From NCBI GenBank assembly GCA_964512485.1, contig CAZEHJ010000004.1, positions 1 to 64,000 of the forward strand: a stretch of 64,000 nt of DNA, in the 5' to 3' direction. Positions 25,630 through 33,818 of the stretch are shown one piece after another. Every line of letters begins with the position of its first letter. Position 1 is the first letter of the stretch. Below the pieces are notes generated by a model. The model ran no database searches, was not told where the DNA came from, and was given only the letters and a program-made list of their open reading frames with translations. The DNA is from CAZEHJ01 sp964512485 (lineage in GTDB: Bacteria; Bacteroidota; Rhodothermia; Rhodothermales; UBA10348). The translations under genes were made by a program, and so were the position numbers.

Positions 25630-26898
25630 ATGAGATTGAGAACAGTTCTTTGTTTTCTGGTGATTGTTGCTCTGGGAAGTTCTTCTGCCCGGAGTCAAGA
25701 TATTCTGGTCCCGATGGATGAGACCCAGTCGGATCACCTGAAGGCGTACGGGGTGACTTTCTGGTCCCTCGAGAGAAGTGTGGATGTGGATTGGCTCCTG
25801 AACTATCGGGGAGGGTCCTTCCTCATCTCGCATGATCCTGCTATCGAATCAGAACTCCGAGTCCGTGGAGTGACCTATGAGCTTTTAAATGGCTCCCAGA
25901 CGGCTTCGATCATATCGGCTGTAGAAAGCGATGCTGCAAATACGAGTATTGTTCGTCTCGAGAAACCACCGCGTATCGCTGTTTATGCTCCGGATCAGAC
26001 GCTGCCGTGGGATGATGCCGTGTTGCTGGCTCTTACCTATGCCGAAGTACCATACGAGATGATTTATGACGATCAGGTACTGAGGGGAGATCTCGAGGAT
26101 TACGACTGGTTGCATTTGCACCATGAGGACTTCACCGGTCAGTATGGAAAATTTTTCAACTACCGTGCCACACCCTGGTACATCGAGCAGCAACGCAGGG
26201 CCGAAGTTTCGGCAAGGAGCCACGGCTTCAGGAAAGTCAGCGACCTGAAAAAGAGTGTTGTTGCGACTATTCGCGATTATGTGGGTGGTGGCGGATTTTT
26301 GTTCGCGATGTGTTCCGGGACTGACACATTTGACATCGCACTCGCCGCTCACCTGACGGATGTAGTACCGGCGGAATATGATGGTGATCCGATAGACCCG
26401 GACGCGCTCTCAAGACTGGATTTTCAGAATACATTCGCTTTTTCTGATTTCAGGCCTACGTTCAACGCTCGCGAGTACGAGCACTCGGACATCGATGCGG
26501 GACCTCCTCCCCCGCAACTCCGAAATCCGGCAGTAGACTATTTCACTCTGTTCGAGTTCAGCGCGAAATATGACCAGGTCCCGACGATGCTGACCCAGAA
26601 TCACGTTCCGACGATCAAAGGGTTCATCGGACAAACAACCAATTTCCGGAAATCTGCGATCAAGCCCAACGTGGTAATTCTGGCCGAGGCTCCCGGTCGT
26701 GATGAAGTTCGATATCTGCACGGCACGTTTGGCGAAGGTACGTTTACGTTCTATGGCGGCCATGACCCGGAAGACTACCAACACTTCGTTCAGGACCCCC
26801 CGACTGACCTGAGCCTTCACAAGCATTCACCGGGCTACAGGCTGATATTGAATAACATCCTCTTCCCTGCCGCCAAAAAGAAGAAACAGAAAACCTGA
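25630..26898 (+). CDS. Conserved secreted protein, often labelled 'asparagine synthetase B' in this phylum
   Basis: 422 residues with signal peptide (LCFLVIVALGSSSA, cleavage near RSQD). The block 'ILVPMDETQSDHLKAYGVTFW' and 'VDWLLNYRGGSFLI' recalls a Bacteroidota family that databases name asparagine synthetase B, although no class-II amidotransferase N-terminal cysteine or ATP pyrophosphatase motif is present, so that name is doubtful. Around residues 115-235 is a Rossmann-like part ending in 'GGGGFLFAMCSGTDTFD', where Cys lies at a glutamine-amidotransferase-like elbow. C-terminal tail is lysine-rich (AAKKKKQKT). A role in the envelope with the TPR protein (3 bp upstream) is inferred. Confidence 0.65.
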   Translation: MRLRTVLCFLVIVALGSSSARSQDILVPMDETQSDHLKAYGVTFWSLERSVDVDWLLNYRGGSFLISHDPAIESELRVRGVTYELLNGSQTASIISAVESDAANTSIVRLEKPPRIAVYAPDQTLPWDDAVLLALTYAEVPYEMIYDDQVLRGDLEDYDWLHLHHEDFTGQYGKFFNYRATPWYIEQQRRAEVSARSHGFRKVSDLKKSVVATIRDYVGGGGFLFAMCSGTDTFDIALAAHLTDVVPAEYDGDPIDPDALSRLDFQNTFAFSDFRPTFNAREYEHSDIDAGPPPPQLRNPAVDYFTLFEFSAKYDQVPTMLTQNHVPTIKGFIGQTTNFRKSAIKPNVVILAEAPGRDEVRYLHGTFGEGTFTFYGGHDPEDYQHFVQDPPTDLSLHKHSPGYRLILNNILFPAAKKKKQKT

Positions 26899-26901
26899 TC
26901 A

Positions 26902-27441
26902 ATGGAACGAAGCAGTAAACCTGTATCCTCATCACACTCGATAATGAGTGAGTTGGTGTTGCCAAACGACACCAACGGTCTGGGAAATCTCATGGGCGGC
27001 CGTCTACTGCACTGGATGGACGTTTGTGCAGCAATCTCGTCGCAGCGACATGCCGGAAGCATCTGTGTGACGGCCTCGGTCGATTCAGTTGAATTTCATT
27101 CTCCTATTCTGCAGTCGGAAATAGTCACAATTCAGTCTCAGGTGAATCGCGCTTTTCGAACATCGATGGAAATCGAGCTTCTCGTTGACGCCGAAAATCC
27201 ACGCACCGGCTCGAAACGGAGGTGTAACAGGGCATTCTATACTTTTGTGTCCGTCGATTCCGAGGGGAAACCCAAAGTGGTTCCTCTTGTCACACCGGAG
27301 ACCGAAGAACAGAAAGTCCGATACGAAGAAGCAGAGCGTCGGCGTGATTTTCGGCTTTTTCTCGCCGGACGTCTCGATTCTGACGGTGTCCAAAGCATCA
27401 GCGACTACATTGACGCCGTGAAAGATGCCCACTCCAGTTAA
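26902..27441 (+). CDS. Acyl-CoA thioesterase, hotdog fold
   Basis: 179 residues. Cleaves acyl-CoA to fatty acid and CoA in the cytosol. The N-terminal 'LVLPNDTNGLGNLMGGRLLHWMDVCAAISSQRHAG' is the BACH/YciA catalytic helix with the conserved Asn/Asp and Gly-Gly, followed by 'VTASVDSVEFHSPI' typical of this family. The C-terminal 'RYEEAERRRDFRL' helix is also usual for the group. It begins 3 bp after the preceding gene and overlaps the next by 17 bp, so these four genes form one operon, though it is the only cytosolic product in it. Confidence 0.9.
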   Translation: MERSSKPVSSSHSIMSELVLPNDTNGLGNLMGGRLLHWMDVCAAISSQRHAGSICVTASVDSVEFHSPILQSEIVTIQSQVNRAFRTSMEIELLVDAENPRTGSKRRCNRAFYTFVSVDSEGKPKVVPLVTPETEEQKVRYEEAERRRDFRLFLAGRLDSDGVQSISDYIDAVKDAHSS

Positions 27442-27895
27442 GCGTTGGTTTCTATGCCTCGTGTTGGCAGGATCGCTGGCTCCAGATATTTCAGCGCAAT
27501 CGTTTCGCGACGTTCGACCTTTCGCAATTGGTGGCATGGTTGGTCCTACGTCAGGGACAACATTCAAGGTCACGTTTGAGGAAAACGTCGACAAAAACCA
27601 CACTCAGAGCATCGACCTGAACCTGACGTCGGACTTCGACGACTATCTCCTGGGTTCTGCCCACGTTACTCGTAATTCGCCCCTACCTGACTCCCCGATG
27701 TCAATCTTCCTCGGCCCCGGTTTCTTCATGGGATTTGAGGGTAAAGAGGCCTTTTGGGGTCCTTCCACCAATATCGGTGCCTTCTTCGTCCAAACCAGAT
27801 ATGAAGTTTTTTTCCAGATAATGCCCCGCATCAGAATTACTCCCGATGTTCGTGGCGAATTCGGGGCGTCAGTCGGGATGAGATACCTTTTCTGA
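27425..27895 (+). CDS. Small outer-membrane-like protein of unknown function
   Basis: 156 residues with a signal peptide (FLCLVLAGSLAPDISAQ). The mature ~130 residues are composed of short amphipathic strands with Gly and aromatic residues ('FAIGGMVGPTSGTTFKVTF', 'IFLGPGFFMGFEG', 'IGAFFVQTRYEVFFQIMPRI') and the chain ends 'ASVGMRYLF' with a terminal phenylalanine, the usual C-terminal signal recognised by BamA. An 8-strand barrel in the outer membrane is likely. Family not recognised. It overlaps the thioesterase end by 17 bp in another frame; the signal peptide and the terminal Phe support it being real. Confidence 0.7.
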   Translation: MPTPVKRWFLCLVLAGSLAPDISAQSFRDVRPFAIGGMVGPTSGTTFKVTFEENVDKNHTQSIDLNLTSDFDDYLLGSAHVTRNSPLPDSPMSIFLGPGFFMGFEGKEAFWGPSTNIGAFFVQTRYEVFFQIMPRIRITPDVRGEFGASVGMRYLF

Positions 27896-28055
27896 AACCG
27901 GCAAGCCCTGAAATCGTTATGCGGGCGTCCATGCGAAACTAGTCGGAAACCGATTCTCGGAGAGATATTTTGCATGTCGGAGGCTGGTCTGAAGCGAAAA
28001 CCGGCCTTACTGGACGGATCTTCGGACGTTTTGCCGCTCACCACTTTAAACAAAC

Positions 28056-28979
28056 TTGTTCAACAGAGTCCTCATAACTGGAGCCAATGGCCTGCTTGGA
28101 CAACACCTTGTCCGGCTCATGGGTCGTATGCCTGAATATGATGTCCTGGCGACGGGGCAGGATATGGAGCCCCGGTTTTCGGGCGGCTCATGCGGATACA
28201 CGCGCCTCGACATTACCGATCAGACTGCCGTAGAGCGGATTTTCGATGACTTTGCGCCTGACGTGGTAATTAACTGTGCCGCTATGACCCAGGTGGACCA
28301 GTGCGAAACTGAGAAAGAAGCGTGTTGGCAGATCAATGCGGTCGCGGTCGAGCTGCTTTCAAAGGCGTGCCTTAAGACTGGCGCACGGTTGGTTCAGATA
28401 TCAACCGACTTCGTTTTTGACGGTGAAGATGGACCGTACAGAGAGAATGCAAGACCAAGCCCGCTCAGTTACTACGGTCGTTCGAAGCTGGCCGGAGAAA
28501 ATTACGCGCGCGGGGCAGGTACCAACAAATGGTCGATTGTCCGCACTGTGCTTGTCTACGGAGTTGCTGAAAATGCAAAGCGGTCCAACTTCGTGGTCTG
28601 GCTCAGAACGAAGCTGGAGGCGGGTGAACCGGTTCGTATTGTCACGGACCAGTGGCGAACTCCTACTTACGTTGTGGATCTGGCGTCGGCCATTGAACGG
28701 TTGGTTCGATTCAAGAAACACGGTGTATTTCATGTTTCAGGAAGAGAAAACATGTCCGTCCATGATTTTGCTCTGCTGATTGCGGAGGCCTTGAATCTGG
28801 ACAAGAACCTGATAAGCCCTGCAGACGCATCGAGTTTTTCACAGGTTGCCTCGCGGCCCGCGAAATCCGGATTCATCATTTTGAAAGCGGAAACGGAGTT
28901 GGGATTCAAGCCCCACTCATCCAGAGACGCAATACTCGAAATCGATAGAAGGATTTCGCGATACGACGAAGCTTCCTGA
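28056..28979 (+). CDS. NAD(P)-dependent sugar-nucleotide reductase, RmlD-like
   Basis: 307 residues, an extended short-chain dehydrogenase. 'RVLITGANGLLGQHLV' binds the cofactor; 'DVVINCAAMTQVDQCETEKEACWQINA', 'LVQISTDFVFDGEDGPYREN' and 'YGRSKLAGE' (catalytic Tyr-x3-Lys) follow in the order typical of dTDP-4-dehydrorhamnose reductase; 'VTDQWRTPTYVVDLA' is the substrate-binding loop. The start is TTG; no ATG exists before the nucleotide-binding motif. RmlA/B/C are not next to it, so a rhamnose role is probable but not proved; many Bacteroidota homologues are simply called SDR oxidoreductases. Confidence 0.82.
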   Translation: MFNRVLITGANGLLGQHLVRLMGRMPEYDVLATGQDMEPRFSGGSCGYTRLDITDQTAVERIFDDFAPDVVINCAAMTQVDQCETEKEACWQINAVAVELLSKACLKTGARLVQISTDFVFDGEDGPYRENARPSPLSYYGRSKLAGENYARGAGTNKWSIVRTVLVYGVAENAKRSNFVVWLRTKLEAGEPVRIVTDQWRTPTYVVDLASAIERLVRFKKHGVFHVSGRENMSVHDFALLIAEALNLDKNLISPADASSFSQVASRPAKSGFIILKAETELGFKPHSSRDAILEIDRRISRYDEAS

Positions 28980-29167
28980 AACTTGCGTCCTCGCGGGTGC
29001 TCATTCTGATGCCTAAATCCCCGGGCTCGATTCCCTGCAGACATGAATCACACGTTTTTCGCGTGTTGACGCCATCAACTGTTAGTACCTTTTATCCCTG
29101 ATCCCGAATCCTGGCCACGCGCGAGGATCATCACCCGGTTTATCATACCGCCTAGAAGACGAGTTCA

Positions 29168-30445
29168 ATGCTTGATATCCAGTTCATCAGAGACAATACC
29201 GAAACGGTAAAGGGTGCCCTGACCAACAAAGGAATAGGTGAGGAATCTCTCGTCGACCGCGTTCTGGATGCGGATGAGAAACGCCGGGCTCTGACAACCC
29301 AGCTTCAAGAGACACAAACGGAAGCTAATCAGGCCGCGAAAGAGATTGGCCTGCTCATGAAAGAAGGGCGCAAAGACGAGGCCCAATCAGCGATTGAAAA
29401 CAATGCACGTCTAAAATCCAGCGTCAAAGAACTGGAAGTTTTGCAGCGCGAAGCTCAGACCACTCTTGAGAGCCTGCTATTTGAGATTCCCAACGTGCCT
29501 CACGAAACGGTGCCTGTGGGCCGCACTCCGGACGAAAATCAGGTGGTTTTTGAAACTGACCCGCATCCCGGCTTCGATTTCGAGCCCGTTCCCCACTGGG
29601 AGTTGACGGACAAGCTCGATCTGGTGGATTTTGATCGCGGTTCAAAAGTGACTGGGGCCGGATTTCCGTTCTACAAAGGCGGTGGCGCACGATTTCAGAG
29701 GGCGCTCATCAATTTCTTTCTCGATTCCGCCGCTGAGGCAGGGTATATCGAATTGCAGACGCCGCTCGTTGTAAACGAAGACTCGGCAAGAGGCACAGGA
29801 CAATTGCCGGACAAGGAGGATCAGATGTATGAGGCCGAGCGTGACGGATTATACCTCATTCCGACTGCTGAGGTACCTGTCACAAATCTACATCGCGACG
29901 AGATTTTTCAGGAAACCGATCTTCCGCTCAGATACTGTGCCTACACACCATGCTTTCGTCGAGAGGCTGGATCCTACGGAAAAGATGTTCGCGGCTTGAA
30001 TCGATTACATCAGTTCGATAAGGTCGAATTGGTACACTTTGTGACTCCAGAGAGTAGCTATCAAGCACTTGAGCAGTTGAGGGAGCATGCCGAGAGTCTT
30101 CTGATCAAGTTGGAGCTACCATACAGGCGACTGTTGATGTGTACGGGCGATATGGGCTTTACTCAAAGCAAGAAGTACGATTTGGAGGTCTGGAGTTCTG
30201 GACAGAAACGCTGGTTGGAGGTTTCTTCTATTTCTAATTTTGAGGCCTTCCAGGCTCGACGAATGAAGATCCGGTTCCGAGCTGAAGATGGAGGAAAGCC
30301 TCAGATCATTCATACGCTCAACGGAAGCGGAATGGCGCTTCCGCGAATGGTCGCAGCTTTGCTGGAGAATAACCAGCAAAAAGACGGTTCCATAAGGATT
30401 CCAACCGCTCTCGTGCCTTATTTCGGTTCCGAAGTACTGCAGTAG
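29168..30445 (+). CDS. serS: Seryl-tRNA synthetase
   Basis: 425 residues, the class-II synthetase length. Charges tRNA-Ser. The N-terminal coiled-coil arm is clear (about residues 25-100, 'RRALTTQLQETQTEANQAAKEI' and following), then motif 2 'FRREAGSYGKDVRGLNRLHQFDKVE' and motif 3 'NGSGMALPRMVAALLENNQ'. 'TAEVPVTNLHRDEI' and 'DLEVWSSGQKRWLEVSSISN' line the serine site. It appears to be a single-gene unit, 188 bp behind the RmlD-like gene and 175 bp before the DUF1800 gene. Confidence 0.97.
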   Translation: MLDIQFIRDNTETVKGALTNKGIGEESLVDRVLDADEKRRALTTQLQETQTEANQAAKEIGLLMKEGRKDEAQSAIENNARLKSSVKELEVLQREAQTTLESLLFEIPNVPHETVPVGRTPDENQVVFETDPHPGFDFEPVPHWELTDKLDLVDFDRGSKVTGAGFPFYKGGGARFQRALINFFLDSAAEAGYIELQTPLVVNEDSARGTGQLPDKEDQMYEAERDGLYLIPTAEVPVTNLHRDEIFQETDLPLRYCAYTPCFRREAGSYGKDVRGLNRLHQFDKVELVHFVTPESSYQALEQLREHAESLLIKLELPYRRLLMCTGDMGFTQSKKYDLEVWSSGQKRWLEVSSISNFEAFQARRMKIRFRAEDGGKPQIIHTLNGSGMALPRMVAALLENNQQKDGSIRIPTALVPYFGSEVLQ

Positions 30446-30620
30446 GGCGGCAAAACCAGAAACGGCTGATCTGAGTTGTTTTGGCAGTTTTTAGCCAAAT
30501 GACTTGAAATTGTGACGGTTTTATGACATTCTGGATAGGATCGAATTCGACGATGAGTGTTATAATTGGATAGCCAAACCGTCGATACCAGAAGCATTCA
30601 TTCGTTCAGGCGATTACTAA

Positions 30621-32171
30621 ATGAATCCTTTCGATAGTCGTGGTGTCCCGAACCACCGAATCAATTCCAGCATGGATGAGCACACGTCTCCCGTGACGGA
30701 GGACGAAGCGCATCATCTTTTGTCTCGTCTTACCTATGGCGCGACCATCGATCGTCTCGCTGAGTCTGTTGGATTGACGGCCGGAGAGATTGTGGACCAA
30801 CTGCTCGACGAAGCTGAAGCGCCTCTCCCCCCAGCTCCATCATGGATCACCGTTCAGCGCCCACCTCGAGGTGCGCCGTCTGAAGATTTTACAGCGTTCA
30901 ACGCGAGCAACAGGACCTGGAGGGATGAACTTCGCACCTCCTGGATTCAGGACATGGCGGAAAATGGACTACGTGGAAGGCTTGCCTTGTTCTGGCACAA
31001 TCATTTCGTAACGAGCTACGTCGTGTATTCCTATGCCGCTATGGGATACCACTATCTGAAGACGTTGCAGACTCACTCAACGGGAAATTTCAAGGATTTT
31101 GTCCATGCCGTCGGTCGTGATTCAGCCATGTTGGTATATCTGGATGGTGACACAAACAGGGCTTCCGCTCCAAATGAAAACTATGCTCGTGAACTGCTTG
31201 AGTTGTTCACGATGTCCCCTGTTGGGCCTGACGGTTCTCCGAATTACACGGAGGATGACATTCAGGAAATCTCTAGAGCCATGACAGGTTGGAGAATTAC
31301 TCCTTCATCGACATGGTTTTCATACATGTTATTCACCCGTTACGACGACGGGGACAAAACCATATTCGGGCAAACATCAGACTTCAACTACAATGAAGTC
31401 ATCGACCTGATTTTCCAGGAAAGAGCAACTCAGATTGCCCACTTCATCGCCGAGAAACTCTATTGCGAGTTCATCTATCAGGATCCTGACCCGGAAGCGA
31501 TAGCAGACCTTGCACAAACCTTCGTCGATTCTGAATTTGAGCTTCGTCCTGTACTTCGAAAACTGTTCACCAGCCAACGGTTTTTGGACCAGAATTTCGC
31601 AGGATCTCGAGTAAAGTCTCCAGTGGAATTCCTACTAGGGCATTTCCGGGAAATCGACATATTGCCTACAGAAGATCAGGCAGAAGAAATTTGGCGCGGC
31701 GCTGCTGAAATGGGCCAGAGTATTTTTGATCCTCCGAACGTTGCCGGATGGCCAGGCCAGCGCTACTGGCTCTCCACAGACACACTCCCGAAACGCTGGA
31801 GCTCTTCAGAGTATTTGAGTTCGCGTTCCATCTCGCGAGTGTATCTCATAAACTTCTCCGAAAACCTGGTCGGCCAGGCCAATATCTATGCAGGAGTAGA
31901 TCTACCCGTCGCACTTGCGAAACACTTCCTGAAGGTGCCCATCGATTGGGTTGAAGTACCAAATATTTCAGAGCCATTCGAGGGAGATCTAGACGCCAAC
32001 CCGCTTCCAGAATGGTTGGTCAATGGACCGGAGAACCAGCGAAACCTCGTCAAGCTCTTCCTCGGATCCGTGCCGTGGTACGAATATTCGATTCGAACCG
32101 GAGTGGGGCACGTCATGATCGCCAACTTCCTGACGAAGCTGTCGCAATTTCCGGAATACCAACTCATTTAA
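30621..32171 (+). CDS. DUF1800 family protein
   Basis: 516 residues. Recognised by 'AHHLLSRLTYGAT', 'LRGRLALFWHNHFVTSYV', 'DGDTNRASAPNENYARELLELFTM' and 'VAGWPGQRYWLS', the conserved blocks of DUF1800, which is almost always paired with a DUF1501 gene, as it is here 14 bp downstream. The biochemical function of the family is unknown. Unlike many relatives it has no signal peptide: the N-terminus is hydrophilic and no hydrophobic stretch precedes the conserved region. It could remain in the cytosol or be exported together with its Tat-dependent partner. Confidence 0.9.
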   Translation: MNPFDSRGVPNHRINSSMDEHTSPVTEDEAHHLLSRLTYGATIDRLAESVGLTAGEIVDQLLDEAEAPLPPAPSWITVQRPPRGAPSEDFTAFNASNRTWRDELRTSWIQDMAENGLRGRLALFWHNHFVTSYVVYSYAAMGYHYLKTLQTHSTGNFKDFVHAVGRDSAMLVYLDGDTNRASAPNENYARELLELFTMSPVGPDGSPNYTEDDIQEISRAMTGWRITPSSTWFSYMLFTRYDDGDKTIFGQTSDFNYNEVIDLIFQERATQIAHFIAEKLYCEFIYQDPDPEAIADLAQTFVDSEFELRPVLRKLFTSQRFLDQNFAGSRVKSPVEFLLGHFREIDILPTEDQAEEIWRGAAEMGQSIFDPPNVAGWPGQRYWLSTDTLPKRWSSSEYLSSRSISRVYLINFSENLVGQANIYAGVDLPVALAKHFLKVPIDWVEVPNISEPFEGDLDANPLPEWLVNGPENQRNLVKLFLGSVPWYEYSIRTGVGHVMIANFLTKLSQFPEYQLI

Positions 32172-32172
32172 C

Positions 32173-32178
32173 AGGAGA
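32173..32178 (+). promoter_or_regulatory. Shine-Dalgarno that fixes the DUF1501 start
   Basis: AGGAGA with a 7-base spacer to the ATG at 32186. It supports this start over in-frame codons further upstream that would lie inside the DUF1800 gene. Confidence 0.7.
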
Positions 32179-32185
32179 ACGAACG

Positions 32186-33811
32186 ATGTGTGATCACAAT
32201 CACAGTTCTCCTATCAAGGGAGAGCGACTCGAAGACGGCAAACACCACGCCACTCATCACCGACAGTGGTCCCGTCGCCAATTCATGGCAGGGTTGGGAA
32301 TGTCCGCGACTGGTGTCGCGATGACACTGGGAGGAGTTCCTATCAAATCTTACGGGGCATCCCCTCTACTGTCGAAGCTGCGCAATAATCAGAGTGACCG
32401 GATTCTTGTCCTGGTTCAGCTTTCGGGCGGCAATGATGGACTCAATACTGTGGTTCCCTACACAAATGATGTGTACTACCAGTTGAGGCCCAACATTGAC
32501 ATCGCGGCAAATTCGGTCCTACCGCTTACCGCTGATCTTGGGCTGCATCCTCTTCTGGCCCCGTTTGAAAGCATGTATCACGATGGCACCCTTGAGATCG
32601 TTCAGGGTGTTGGATACGAGAATCCCGTTCTGTCACACTTCTCGTCTACGGACGTGTGGGCGACTGCCTCCGACCCATCGGATATCGGATTATCAGGCTG
32701 GCTGGGCAGGTATCTTGAAGACACCAATCCAGAGCATTTCGAGAATCCAGCAAATTACCCATTGGCCATCCAACTGGGAAATGGATCTCCGCTGGTATCT
32801 CAGGGGTCTGTAACCGGTATGGGAGTGACGTTCCCGGATCTGGACCTCCTCCGGCGCTTTTTCGAGACTGGCAGCCTGTACGATGAACAATTTGCTCCTG
32901 CTACTCCCTACGGAGGCGAGCTCTCCTACGTGCGGTCCATCGCAAACAACGCTGTTCGATACGCTGATACCATAACAGTGGCGGCTGACACCGGCATTAA
33001 CCTGGCTGAATATCCATCAACCAATGGGCTGTCAGGAAATCTGGCGACAACAGCACAGTTAATTCGTGGAGGGCTTTCCACGAGTATCTATCACCTGAAC
33101 CTGGCTGGTTTTGACACACATTCTGGTCAGTCCGGAAGACACGCCACGTTGATGGAAACTTTGTCTCTCGCGCTGTCATCGTTCATGCAGGACCTTCAGG
33201 CCGATGGACTCGACGAAAGGGTTCTGGTCATGACTTTCTCCGAGTTCGGACGAAGGATTTATCAGAATGGCTCCGCCGGAACAGATCATGGTACAGCGGC
33301 ACCCCTGTTTATTCTTGGCGGAGGCGTTAATGGTGGAATTATAGGGGACCACCCGAGCTTGACGGATCTCGACCGGGGTGGCAATATGATAAATGGAATC
33401 GATTTTCGATCGGTCTACGGCACCGTCTTGACCGATTGGTTCGGACTCCCCAATAACGATGTGACCGAATTATTGGGCCAGGACTACGGTCAGATTCCGA
33501 TCATCGATTCCATGTTCTCGACGAGCACGGATCAGACAACGTTGCCGCAGTCAATTTCGCTTCTCAGCAACTATCCGAATCCGTTCAGCGGACAGACGCT
33601 CCTAACCTTCGACATGGATCGCGCGGATCACGTATCGTTGTCTGTGTTCGACATGGCTGGGCGGCGAGTGGCGTCACTGACCGACCAGACGCTTCCTCCG
33701 GGATCACATGAACTGAGTTTCGAGGCCAGAGGACTACCAGCGGGTGTGTACCTGGCACGGCTTCAGACGTCTTCGGGAACGCTTACGAGAAAGCTCGTCG
33801 TCGTTCGATAA
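32186..33811 (+). CDS. DUF1501 family protein with Tat signal and T9SS sorting domain
   Basis: 541 residues. N-terminus is a long, histidine-rich lead (CDHNHSS, HHATHHR) followed by the twin-arginine motif 'SRRQFMAGLG' and a hydrophobic stretch, so export is by Tat. The body matches DUF1501, a sulfatase/alkaline-phosphatase-like fold: 'RILVLVQLSGGNDGLNTVVPY', 'FSEFGRRIYQNGSAGTDHGTAAPLFILGG'. The end (about residue 455 on) is a T9SS domain with 'LLSNYPNPFSGQTLLTF' and 'LPAGVYLARLQTSSGTLTRKLVV'. It should thus fold in the cytosol, cross the inner membrane by Tat and the outer one through T9SS. Enzymatic activity unknown. Confidence 0.9.
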   Translation: MCDHNHSSPIKGERLEDGKHHATHHRQWSRRQFMAGLGMSATGVAMTLGGVPIKSYGASPLLSKLRNNQSDRILVLVQLSGGNDGLNTVVPYTNDVYYQLRPNIDIAANSVLPLTADLGLHPLLAPFESMYHDGTLEIVQGVGYENPVLSHFSSTDVWATASDPSDIGLSGWLGRYLEDTNPEHFENPANYPLAIQLGNGSPLVSQGSVTGMGVTFPDLDLLRRFFETGSLYDEQFAPATPYGGELSYVRSIANNAVRYADTITVAADTGINLAEYPSTNGLSGNLATTAQLIRGGLSTSIYHLNLAGFDTHSGQSGRHATLMETLSLALSSFMQDLQADGLDERVLVMTFSEFGRRIYQNGSAGTDHGTAAPLFILGGGVNGGIIGDHPSLTDLDRGGNMINGIDFRSVYGTVLTDWFGLPNNDVTELLGQDYGQIPIIDSMFSTSTDQTTLPQSISLLSNYPNPFSGQTLLTFDMDRADHVSLSVFDMAGRRVASLTDQTLPPGSHELSFEARGLPAGVYLARLQTSSGTLTRKLVVVR

Positions 33812-33818
33812 CTGTTTG

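Noticed and set aside
28980..29167. Hairpin acacg...cgtgt around 29049-29064 as terminator of the RmlD-like gene
   Set aside because: The stem is only five base pairs and is not followed by a T-run.
30446..30620. ttggc...gccaa stem after serS as a terminator
   Set aside because: Five-base-pair stem with the T-run in the loop and none after the stem.
32012..32185. Upstream extension of the DUF1501 reading frame into the DUF1800 gene
   Set aside because: The ATG at 32186 has a good ribosome site and gives a Tat leader; the extension overlaps DUF1800 by 160 bp.
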